In this document: positions 17,706-29,200 of the stretch, in pieces
Numbering within the stretch: the stretch's first letter is position 1
Layout of the letters: each line of letters opens with the position of its first letter
Origin: Ignavibacteria bacterium UBA7675
Lineage (GTDB): Bacteria > Bacteroidota > Ignavibacteria > Kapaibacteriales > UB7675
Reading direction: 5' to 3'
DNA length: 64,000 nt
Assembly: GCA_002483085.1 (NCBI GenBank)
Contig: DLHF01000036.1
Location: 15,530 to 79,529, forward strand
The notes under the pieces: generated by a model
The model's database searches: none
What the model was told of the DNA's origin: nothing
Seen by the model: only the letters and a program-made list of their open reading frames with translations
Program-made: the position numbers and the translations under genes

Positions 17706-19298
17706 TTAATAGCTTTCTTCATCCGGGAACATTGTCCACTGCCGCGTATCGCGGTACAGGTCCTGCTGGCGCTCAATCAGTTCCTTTTGCATTTTTGCAA
17801 ACTGATCCTTGTAATCGCTAAACCGGGGATGTGCCGGATTGCCGAGGTTTTGCAGCTCGTTCGGGTCTTCCGGTAGATGGTACATTTCATACTCTGTCGG
17901 AAAGCTGTCCGACTCGTGGAAATACCGAGCGAACTTCCATTCGCCATCCATAATACAACGAATGCGATTCGCTGCATTTACCCCGCTGGCTACATTAGTC
18001 GCTCCGGCTCTTACATCGTCGAATGTAAACATGATTGTATCGTCGGGTATCGATCCATTGTCGGGATCATTCACAATGGGCGATAAATCCTTGCCGCGCA
18101 GCCCCGATGGAGCTGGCACATCCAGCACCGAAGCAAGCGTGGGCATCATATCAATAAGCGAAGCCTGCGTAGCAGATTGTTTCGCTCCATTGAACATCTC
18201 GGGGTTGGAGAACACAATAGGTATTTTTATTGTTTCCTGGTAGACATTAAACGCCTTTTGGCGCAGCCCGCCATGTGTCATGCCCAGCTCGCCGTGGTCG
18301 GAGATACGCAAAATCAGTGTGTCGTTGGCCAACGGCTTTGGTGTGCGCTGATCGCCATTGGAAGCGTAGAACAAATTGAGCAATTCGCCAATACGCATAT
18401 CGGCCTCGCGCATCAGATTGCCGTAAAAGTTCAGATAGTGGCGTGCAGCTAATTCGTAGCGCTGATTTGAATCCAAGTTGTTGTACAGCGCACCAAGCCC
18501 TATCTGTCCTTTGGGGCTTCTCACCGCGCCAATACTAAACACAGCCGACGCTTTGAGCTGAGCCTGAGCAGCGGGCTTGTAGTTAGTTAGCAGATTTTCC
18601 GTGAAGCTCTCCGGCAGGTCGATGTCACCGAGGAACCATTTCGGATCGCTGTAGCCAAAATTGTAGCTACTCGGAAACGAGAGTACATCATGGGGGTTCA
18701 CAAGCGATACCACAAGGCACCAAGGTTTTGTTTTTTTACCGGCGGCGCGAGCGGCCTCGTAGCCCGTAATAAAATCAATAGCCTGCTGAATATAGTGCTG
18801 GTCGTGGTTGGCATATCCGCCGCCGAAGTTCTCGGGTTTTGTGTCTTCGCCTGCATCGGGAGCTACCCAGCCTTGAAAGCCAAAGAGTGCGACTTCCGCA
18901 GACATCAGGGATTTTTCGGGGTGGGCGCTATTCTGCCCGCCCTTGCTCAAATGCCATTTGCCGCGATAGTGCACCTCGTAGTCCTTGCCGAGCATCGTAG
19001 CAAGGTTTGGCATCGACGGATTGAGCGTAGGCTCTGTAATAGAATATGGTCCGCCAAACGACAGTGTATCGGTGACACCGTGAATAGAAGGATACACACC
19101 TGTAAAGAATGTGCTGCGGCTGGGCGAGCACATACATGTATTGCAGAATCCATTGGTAAACGTAAGGCCGTTCTGCTTCAGCAGTGTCATGTTGGGTAAA
19201 TTGGCAGCCTCCCAGCCATCGGGAAAATGCTGAACAGAACGCTCTTGATCAGTGATAATAATCAGCAGATTTTTTTTCAAAGAAGCAGGTAACGTCAT
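17706..19298 (-). CDS. Sulfatase (arylsulfatase-type, Cys-dependent)
   Basis: A 530-residue alkaline-phosphatase-superfamily hydrolase. The N-terminal strand carries the metal site IIIITDQER. The catalytic signature C57-S-P-S-R61 followed by STFFTGVYP is the Cys-type sulfatase motif, where Cys is oxidised to formylglycine by a maturase. The second signature is YRGKWHLSK; LRISDHGELGMTHGG supplies the remaining metal ligands. No clear signal peptide is present, unlike most carbohydrate sulfatases, so it may be cytoplasmic or exported another way. The substrate (sulfate ester or phosphonate) is not determined. No maturase gene is visible in the window. Confidence 0.9.
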   Translation of the reverse strand: MTLPASLKKNLLIIITDQERSVQHFPDGWEAANLPNMTLLKQNGLTFTNGFCNTCMCSPSRSTFFTGVYPSIHGVTDTLSFGGPYSITEPTLNPSMPNLATMLGKDYEVHYRGKWHLSKGGQNSAHPEKSLMSAEVALFGFQGWVAPDAGEDTKPENFGGGYANHDQHYIQQAIDFITGYEAARAAGKKTKPWCLVVSLVNPHDVLSFPSSYNFGYSDPKWFLGDIDLPESFTENLLTNYKPAAQAQLKASAVFSIGAVRSPKGQIGLGALYNNLDSNQRYELAARHYLNFYGNLMREADMRIGELLNLFYASNGDQRTPKPLANDTLILRISDHGELGMTHGGLRQKAFNVYQETIKIPIVFSNPEMFNGAKQSATQASLIDMMPTLASVLDVPAPSGLRGKDLSPIVNDPDNGSIPDDTIMFTFDDVRAGATNVASGVNAANRIRCIMDGEWKFARYFHESDSFPTEYEMYHLPEDPNELQNLGNPAHPRFSDYKDQFAKMQKELIERQQDLYRDTRQWTMFPDEESY

Positions 19299-19556
19299 AA
19301 AAATACACCGTGTAAATCAGACTGGCTGCATCTCCCCTGTCTATAATCGACTGCCATCGATTCCCGCACGAAAAGCAGACCGAGGGCCTACAATGCAGCT
19401 CATCTGGATGATAGAAAAGAGATCGATTTACTTACTCAGGCAATCTACCGAATAATTCAGGGCGTCAGCGAGCGAGAGCATACGTAAAAACTACGTACAC
19501 AGACATCGATCCTCTAAAAGAAAACACGCCCACCATCAGCTCTCATGAATCAATAT

Positions 19557-19814
19557 GTGGCACGGGCGTGGCTCGGCGCACGGATGAATATGTGGCACGG
19601 GCGTGGCTCGGCGCACGGTTGGTCGCTGTCGCCGGTCGCATGCACCGCTTCGCGGTTGGCCAAAGGATAGCCGCCAGAAGCAGCACTGCAATAGCATTGC
19701 CGTAGCCGCTCACACTCTCTTTGCAATTCCCGCGCTTGGGGCCGCACTCCACGCGGCGGTTTGTGCAGCGCGGTGCAGAGGCTAAACGCGAGATCGAAGA
19801 AAGAAGCGCACAGC
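19557..19814 (+). repeat. Dispersed intergenic element, copy E with doubled left end
   Basis: The left-end box occurs twice in a head-to-tail 35-bp unit (starting at 19557 and 19592), each reading GTGGCACGGGCGTGGCTCG. Box 2 follows as GGTCGCTGTCGCCGGTCGCA. Box 3, GCAGCGCGGTGCAGAG, starts near 19765, and the copy ends at GAAGCGCACAGC at 19814. It lies between the sulfatase and the small gene before the giant protein. Confidence 0.8.
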
Positions 19815-19942
19815 ATTTTTACTGCGATCACTCATAGCATCCTTCCTTGATATTCTCCATCTCGCGCCGTGGTGAGTACGCGGTGAGTTGCATGTGCGAA
19901 CTTTGCAGCAGTTCAATTATGATCTGCTTCGGACGGTACAAC

Positions 19943-20146
19943 ATGAATCAACGCGAAACTTTTATACTCAAGCTCCTGCGGATACGACAGCATCAAGGAT
20001 GGCACATTTCGTTTTCTCTGCGCAACATCAAATCGGATGAGGCACAAACGTTCGGCTCTGCCGAAGAGCTGATGGCATATCTAGCGGATGGCACAGAGAA
20101 CCAACAAAAGAGCTGGTACAACAGCGACCAGCACAATGACGAATAG
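19943..20146 (+). CDS. Small protein of unknown function
   Basis: Sixty-seven residues from the ATG at 19943: RETFILKLLRIRQHQGWHIS, then SLRNIKSDEAQTFGSAEELMAYL. This layout, with a two-strand turn and a late E-E-L-x-AYL helix, resembles a recurring family of 55-70-residue bacterial proteins that I cannot name. The longer open frame to 19847 begins in less plausible sequence. It precedes the giant surface protein by about 150 bases. Confidence 0.5.
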   Translation: MNQRETFILKLLRIRQHQGWHISFSLRNIKSDEAQTFGSAEELMAYLADGTENQQKSWYNSDQHNDE

Positions 20147-20294
20147 AATATGCGCTAATACCCTGCAACGAAAACAGTAACAACCAACGAACACGCCGCA
20201 ATGCGGCACTCCAAGGGGTGCGAAGTACCACACCCGGCAGAGTGTTTTTGCCCAATAGCAACAACAGCAACATCTATACAACAATGGAAATGCC

Positions 20295-23200
20295 ATGAAA
20301 AAATTCTCTGCTTTACTGCTTGGCTGCCTGCTTCTTTTCGCCGGAATGACCATAGGAGGCACAGCGCAAACGATCTCCTCCAACTGGGAAGTGAATGGCT
20401 CGGTTCATGTGATATACGCTACCAACAACACGGTCTATGTCGGCGGGGGATTTACGTCTATTCATCCTTCAACATCAGCCACGGGCAGGGGTGCAGCGCT
20501 GAATATCGCCACGGGCAAAGCCAACACATCGTTTCCGTTTGTAAACGGTGTAATATGGTCGGCCATACCCGACGGCGCAGGAGGAGTGTACATAGGCGGA
20601 TCGTTTACAGAGATAGGCGGAATAGTGCGTAAGGGATTAGCACGTATCAATGCGAATGGAAGCCTGCACGCATGGAATCCGGGCCAGACATCTACGATCT
20701 ACGCAATGGTACGACACGGCGACACGCTGTTTGTCGGCGGAAGTTTTTCCAGCCTTGGCAGCCAACCCCGCTCTTATCTCGGCGCTATCAGCACCACAAC
20801 CGGCAGCGTGCTCGCGTGGAATCCTCTGCTCAACGGGCAAGTATTTACATTAGCAGCAACTGGCAATACTCTTGTGGTAGGAGGTTCTTTTACAACAGCA
20901 GGGGGAGTAAGCCGCACGCGGTTAGTAGCTTATGATATGGCAACATGTACAATGGCTACATGGGCACCGACAGCCAACAACGACGTTCGGGCTCTGTACA
21001 CAGTAGGATCAACGCTCTATGCGGGTGGGTACTTTACCAATGTTTCGGGCAGCACGCGCAATTACCTCGCGCTTATCGACTTGGCAACGGGCAACCTGCT
21101 CCCACAAGACTACAACCTGCCTATGTATGGCTATGCTTCGTCTTTTGCATCCAAAGGTGACACACTGTTTATCGGCGGAAATTTTAGCGCGATAGGCGGC
21201 CAGAACCGCCAACGGCTCGCAGCCGTAAGTACAACAACAAATAGTGTACTGCCTTGGGCGTTGACACCGAGCAACATCGACGGCCAAGTAGGTGTAATCG
21301 CCATCGTAGGTGATACACTCTACGCCGGAGGAAATTTTCAGACCTTCAATGGTGCAGTACACAACTTCATTGCCTCGGTCGACATCAGCACTGCTACTGC
21401 TACAGCATGGCAGCCTAACCTCAACAATACTGTGTACACTATTGCTCCTATCAGCGGTGGTATTTATGCAGGTGGGATGTTTACTTGCGTGGGGCACTGG
21501 CTCCGGCGTTACAGAGCAGCAGCATTCGACGCAACCACCGGAGAGCCAACAAACTGGGACCCGTCGATAAACAACGACGTCTTTGCTATGGCTTCTTCTG
21601 GCGATACGCTCTACATAGGAGGAACATTTGGATTGGCTGGGGGGCAAGCGCGTAGCAATCTCGTTGCAGTTACAGCCACAAGCGGTACACTGCTCTCTTG
21701 GAGTCCCAACCCCAACAACGTGGTCTACGCGCTTGCAATTGCAGACAACACACTCTATGCCGGAGGTCTATTTACAACAGTTGGCGGACAGCCACACAAC
21801 AAGCTCGCGGCATTATCTCTTGCTGATGGCTCGGTATTGCCCTGGAATATAGATGCAAATAATAATGTACTTGCCCTGGCCGCTGGCAATGGCACTGTGT
21901 ACATAGGCGGCGACTTCACAACAGTAGCTGGGCAAGCACGCAGCCGCGCAGCAGCAATCGAAGCAACCACCGGAACAGTGACTGCATGGGATCCCAATCC
22001 TGCCAACACTGTGCGGAAACTCTCTGCACGTGATTCGACTGTCTATCTCGGCGGCGATTTCTTTTCCATCGGTGGGCAGGCAATTAGCAGGCTTGCGGCT
22101 GTAGATGCTACCATTGGCACACTCCGCTCATGGAACACCAACGCCTCGTCGTATGTGTATAACATAGCAACTGACTACCCTACGGTCTACGCAAGCGGCT
22201 ACTTTGCAAGCATCGGCGGTAAGCCGCGTGCTTACATTGGTGCAGTCGATACAAATGGCGCAGCACTGGCATGGCGTGCAGATGCAGATAATGCAATCGA
22301 AGCTCTGGCAGTAGCAGGCAATAAAATTTGCGTGGGAGGCAGTTTTACACGTATAGGGAATACGCAGCGAAATGGTTTTGCTATGCTCTCGCGGGCTCTG
22401 CCAGCCATACAGCTCGGCATTGCGAGCCTCACACCCTCGATGCCAGCAGGACGCCAGCTTATCACTCTTACAGTGGAAGCCCGCACTGCCGAGGGCGATC
22501 CGATGTCGGTGACACAGGCCACAACTGTTGGTGTATCATTCAGCCATCCCCAGCTTGTGCTTTTTTCGGGTACAACGCAGGCTACCATCGCAGCCGACCA
22601 CCAAAGTGCCACGATTATATTAGCCATAGACAATACAGGACTGACCACCGCAATAACAACACTTACAGTTTCCGCCCTCAACAGCTCGCTTTCCTCCACG
22701 CAGCAGACGCTCTCGATATTGCCTCCTCCCGCCGCCGACCGGCTTGTTGTAAGCAGTATTTCGCCCGCTTTACTGCTAAGCGACAGAGAGATAACCATCG
22801 CCGTAGAAACGCGCAATCAGGACAATGTCGTCATGCCTGTTACACAAGCTTCTACAGTTTCCATTGCTATCAGCCATCCCCAACTGGTGCTTATCTCCGG
22901 CTCTACACAGGCCACCATCCCGGCAGGCCATTCGTCGACATCCCTTACAATCACTGTACGCAATACCGGCTCTACAACCGCCTCTGCCGGATTGACAATC
23001 GCCGACAATAGTACAAAGCTCATGCCTACAACAGCTACTGCTGCCATCGAACCGCCGTCGTCGCAATTAGTAGTTGTGGATGCTCCGCCCTATGCAAAGC
23101 ACAGGCAGCCTTATACGGTTGTAATAGGTGTTAAAAATCCGAACAACATTGTTGTGCCTGTTACTGTCGCTACGGTTGTCCACACTCTTTTTTCTCATCC

Positions 23201-26200
23201 TTCGCTCGTTCTTATCTCTGGCAGTACACAAGCTACTATTGAAGCAGGCACAACACGCGCAGTGCTGAACTTCGCCATAGCCAATATATCAGGCGAGACG
23301 GTCGTAACATCCTGTACGTTCGCGGCAATGGACGGCAGCTTTGCATCGGCACAACTATCCCTGTCGGTAGAGCCTGCGGCTACACATCTTGCAATGAGTA
23401 TTGCGCCTTCTATACCATTTAGCGGACAAACATTTACCGTACAGATAAGCAGCCTGAATAAGAATGGCCTTGCGATTCCTGTTACATCGGCAACACCTGT
23501 AGCTCTGTCCTTTGTACATCCCTCGCTTGCGCTCGCTTGGGGCTCTACTACTGGCATTATCAGCGCGGGAGCCTCGTCGACAACCCTATCACTTACAGTC
23601 TACAACACGGCGGCAAGCACAATAGCCACAATTATTACAGCTTCGACTCCAAACTTCCTTACATCGACAACAGCAGAACTTGCCATTGCTCCGGCCCCCA
23701 CAGGTTTTTCTTTTCCAGCAACTGGCACATGGATACCGAACAGTACTGTGCAGGCAATCACACAATCGGGCAACACAGTATATCTCGGCGGCGCATTCAC
23801 ATCATTTGTTCACCCGGCATCTGTCACCGGCACGCTTGCATCATTCGATACATTAACGGGCCAATTTGCACCGGGATTTCCCAAGGTGAACGGCAACATT
23901 TATGCTATTGCACCCGACGGCGAGGGGGGAATGATTATCGGTGGGAGTTTCTCGGAAGTAGGTGGATTGCCTCGCAACTACATAGCGCGCATCAACGCCG
24001 ACGGCACAGTACACGCCTGGAACCCATCGGCCAGCAACACAGTAGTTGCGCTGTGTGCCACCAATGGTACAGTGTACGCAGGCGGTTCTTTTACTACGGT
24101 AGGGGGGCAACCACGACAGCGACTTGCGGCTATTAGCATAACATCAGGCACCGTACTACCCTGGAACCCAGGAGCAAATAATTCTGTAACTGATATCAGA
24201 GCCCTCGGCAGTACGCTCTACATAGCAGGCCAATTCTCCATAGTAAACGGCAGCACACGCAGCTATGCGGCGGCCATCGATGTGGAAACTGCCGCTGTCC
24301 TGCCGTGGAATCCTGCCCCGTCCTCATCAGTAGAAGACTTGCTCATCCTCGGAGATACCATCTACGCATGTGGCAGCTTCGGGTCAATTGGCGGAGCTTC
24401 CCGGCAATATCTGGCAGCTCTTGATCCCACCACCGGCAGCGCTCTCGGCTGGAATCCACAACCATCGACCACGGTTTACGCACTGATCAGCGACGGAACA
24501 ACACTATACGCGGGTGGAGCATTTACGACTATGTCCGGGCAACCTCGCGGAGGCCTGGCAGCATTTACAGTAACAACAGGAACGCTTACTTCTCTGGCGA
24601 CAGGAATAAGTAATTCTGGCACTATCTACTCTCTTCTGCTTCGCAATAACACACTGTATTCCGGCGGTTCGTTTACTGTCTTTGGCGGGCAAACGCGCAA
24701 CAGGCTGGCAGCAATCAATGCGTCGACAGGAGCGCTTGCAGAGTGGAATCCTAATACCAACGACATTGTGCGTGTAATGAGTCCATTTGGTAGCAGGATT
24801 GCAGCAGGCGGAGGATTTACAGGAGCGGGAACATGGGTGTCGAGGCTATACCTCGCAGCAGTTGATGCCACAACCGGCGTACTCAGGGACTGGGCTCCTT
24901 CCGCAGGAAACATCGTGTACGCACTCGCAGCCTACGACACAACAATTTATGCAGGCGGTGCATTGACAACTGTCAATAATCAGCCGCGCCTGTATGCAGC
25001 AGCACTCCATGCAACAACTGGCGAACTGCTTCCGTGGAACCCTTCGGCAAACAATCAGATTCTATCGCTGGTAGCAACCGACAGTGCCGTGTACATGGGC
25101 GGCTATTTTACATCCATAGGCGGGCAAACACGCAATAGAGCCGCAGCAGTTGATGCAGCCACTGGCAGCCTTCGCACTTGGAATCCCAACGCATCCAGCA
25201 CAGTCTTCGCCATCGCCTGCGCGGGCGACAGCATCTTTATAGCAGGAGATTTTACAACCGTCGGTGGGCAGACGCGTAGCAGGATTGCAGCCGTCGACAC
25301 AGAAACAGGCAGCCTTCGCACTTGGAATCCCAGCGCCAATTCGTTGGTGCGCACGCTGTACACAGCAAACAACACACTCTATGCGGGTGGAGATTTCTCG
25401 ATAATCGGCGGGCAATCGCGCAGCAGGCTGGCGATGTTCGACGTAGCGACAGGAGCACTCACACCCCTGAATATTGCTATTAACGGCAGCGTGTACACCA
25501 TCGTGGGTGATGGCGCAGCGCTCTACATCGGTGGGAGTTTCAGCTCGGTAGGTGGGCAATCGCGCAGCAGGATTGCAGCCATAGACACTTCAGGCACTAC
25601 CCTTCCCTGGAATCCGTCGGCGTCGAGCTATGTCTATAGCCTTGCCGCGCACAATGGCACCGTCCACGCAGGGGGAATTTTTCGCGCTATCGCAGGAACA
25701 ACGAACGAATACTACGTCGCCTTATCCGGATATGTACCGGCAGCTCGCGTTGTTGTTCGCTCTGTCTCCGCATCCACATTAAAAAGCCAACAGTCTACAG
25801 CGGTTACTCTCGATCTGCAAACTGCAACAGGGCAGCCAGCAGGAGCAGCACAATCAACCGCGATTGCACTCCTGATGGACCACCCTGCTCTCTCAATAGC
25901 TTCCGGTTCCACACAGGCTACAATCGCGGCTGGTTCCTCTTCGGCAATAGTTACCTTTGCTCTTTCTAACAACGGAAATACAACCTGTACTGTAGCAGTA
26001 ACAGCCTTGTCGACAAATGCACTTCTTACATCTACATCGTTTACATTGTCCGTTCTTCCTCCCGCTGCATCGCAGCTTCGCGTTGTGCAGGTACAGCCAG
26101 CAACGGCAAAGAGCGGCGAAACAATTACGCTATCGGTTGGGGCGTACAACAGCAACAACCTGCCCATGTCTGTTACAGAAGCAACAGTTGTCGGCCTCAC

Positions 26201-29200
26201 ATTCGCACATCCGTCCCTTGCCGTTGTCTCCGGTTCTACGCAGGCTGTTATCGCCGCAGGTGCTTCTACAACTACGATTACAGTAGCTCTGCATAATAAT
26301 GGCAACAGTGCAGCAACGACGCAGTTTCTCATCTCGTCGCAGGATGCCTCGCTGCTTTCTACACAACAGAATATCACTGTACAACCGCCGCCTTCTTCAC
26401 GCATAGCCATCACATCGGTCGTGCCTGCCTCGCCGGGCAATGCACTGCCGTTTGGCGTTGCAATACAAGCGCGCAACAGCAACAATTTACCTATGGCGGT
26501 AACTCAAGCCACAGTAGTAGGCATCGATTTCTCTCATCCCTCGCTCACTCTGTCTTCCGGCAGTACCCAAGCAACAATTGCAGCCGGACAAAGTAGCACA
26601 ACCTTAACACTCGCGCTTTCCAATAGCAGTACAACTGCGGTGTCGACTGTTTTTTCCCTATCAACGCTCAACGCTACACTGGTGGGAACAACACAAAGTA
26701 TTACTGTGCAGGCGTGCGTACCGGTTGCAGTGTCTATCACAGCAACCGGTGCTATAGACATGTGTGCTGGCAGCAGTGTGCAGCTCACGGCAACAACGAG
26801 CGCGTCGTATCTCTGGTCGAATGGCGAGCAAACCCAATCCATTGCAGTCAGCCCATCAGCAAGCGCTGTGTACAGCGTTGTGGTTAGCAATGCAATTGGT
26901 TGCACAGGCTCTACGAGCATCTCGGTAGTGGTTCATGCTCCTCCGGTCGTAGAAATCACAGCAAATGGCGCTACAGAATTTTGCAAAGGCAGTGGAGTGA
27001 CACTGACCGCGAGCACAGGAGCTACCTATCTGTGGTCCGATGGCTCCACAACGCAGTCTATTGCTGTGGCGCCCATATCTACAACGCTCTATACAGTGAC
27101 CATCGCCAGCATCTATGGCTGTATGGCGTCGACAAGCCTTACGGTATCGGTGTACAATCCGCTTGTGGCCAGCATTCTCGCCGGTAGCACCACAACTATC
27201 TGTAAAGGTGCAACGGCAATGCTCACTGCAAGTACAGGAGCTACGTATTTATGGTCCAATGGCTCCACGATGCAGTCTATTGCTGTGGCGCCCATGTCCA
27301 CAACGCTCTATACAGTAACTGTCGGTTCGGTACATGGCTGTACAGCTTCGTCCAGCGCGATCATTACCGTCTACGATCTGCCTGCCCCCGCTCTTACAGG
27401 GGCAACAACAGCGTGCCTCTATACAGATGGCCATGTGTACCAAGTACAGGCGGTAACAGGTAGCACATACACGTGGTTTGCAAATGGAGGCAATATTACA
27501 TCAGGACAGGGCACCAACAACATTACCGTCATGTGGACTGCGGTATCTGGAACATCAGTTACTGTAACGCGCTCCACCGTCGAGGGCTGCTCTTCATCAA
27601 CCACGCTTCCTGTTACAGTGTATCCGGAACCTGTTGTAACAATCACGCCCACAGGCGCAGTTGAATTTTGCGAAAATAGTAGTGTAGAGCTCGATGCAGG
27701 TGCAGGATACACGTCCTACGTCTGGTCGAACGGCGCTACCACACAGTCTATTCACGTCGCAGCAAGCGGCTCGTACAGCGTTGTTGTTAGCAATAGCAAT
27801 GGCTGCACAGCAACTTCGACCTCTATCACCATCACCGTGTATCCACTGCCCATAGCTTCGGTGGCCGCGAGCAAAACAATGCCAATGTGTGTGTATGATA
27901 TCGTCGAGCTCAAAGCTGGTACAAGTGCATCCTACCATTGGTCCAATGGTGCGGTCTCGCAGTCGATCTTTGTTCAGCCCGGCCAGACAACCTCGTACAC
28001 CGTGACCGTAGCGACTGCACAGGGCTGCACAGCATCAACAACCTTTACAGTAAGCGTCGAGAACACCGCTGCGCCTATTATCAGCGGAGCAGTATCGGTG
28101 TGCCCGGGCACCGCAAACAATATATATCAGACAACAGTATTGCCGGGCTACTCCTACCAGTGGAATGTCGCGGGTGGCGCAATTACCTCAGGACAGAACA
28201 CAGGCAGCATAGAAGTAACATGGGGCAGCCAAGGTTCCGGGCTTGTACAGGTACAACGCTCTTCGCCGAACTCCTGCGTAACAACGGCGTCTGCCAGCAT
28301 TTCTATTAGTCCCGGACTCGTGCCTGTCATTACCTCTACAAGCTCCACGACTTTCTGCAAAGGCGGCAGCGTACTGTTGGATGCCGGTGCAGGATATGCG
28401 TGGTATGCGTGGTCGAACGGCGCTACAACCCAGACAATTACTGTCGCTACATCGGGAAGCTATAGCGCAATGGTTGGCGATGCAGGTGGCTGCTCGGGAA
28501 CATCGGCGTCTGTAAGCGTAGTAGTACACAACATACCCACAGCACAAGCAGGACAGGACATCGCCATCTGTGCATCGCAGAGTGTGCAGTTGCAGGCAAC
28601 AGGCGGAGTGTCGTACTCGTGGTCGCCCGCTGTGGGATTAGACAATCCGCTGATAGCTACTCCTATAGCGCAGCCAGCGAGCACAACGCACTATGTAGTA
28701 ACTGTGAGCAATGCCTTGGGCTGCGAATCGAAAGATACCGTAGTGGTCACAGTCTATCCTGTTAAGCTCGATATTACAGCCATACTCGAAGGGGCGTTCA
28801 ACGGCGTACAGATGAATACGGGTATTGTATCCAATGGCTACCTGCCCCAGAACCAGCCGTTTGGCAATGCTCCGTTTTACTACAGCGGCCAAGAGAATAT
28901 CACGGTTGTTCCCGGCACAGTTGTAGACTGGGTGCTGCTCGAATTGCGTTCTGCGGCTGGAGCTTCGTCGGTAATCGGCAGGCGCGCAGCTCTGCTCCGC
29001 AACAATGGCCGTATCGTCGATCTCGATGGCGTAAGCACTGTAGCCGTGCCGCTGACAGGTGTACCCGACAACAATGGGTTCTATGTGGTAGTGTACCACC
29101 GCAATCACTTGCCCGTGATGAGCTCGCAACGCATTAATACCGACCAAAGCTGTACGGCTTCGCACAACTTTACCACTGGCCAAGAACAAGCGTATTCCAT

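Noticed and set aside
21009..21647. Long minus-strand open frames inside the giant protein gene
   Set aside because: They are shadows caused by the repetitive plus-strand coding sequence.
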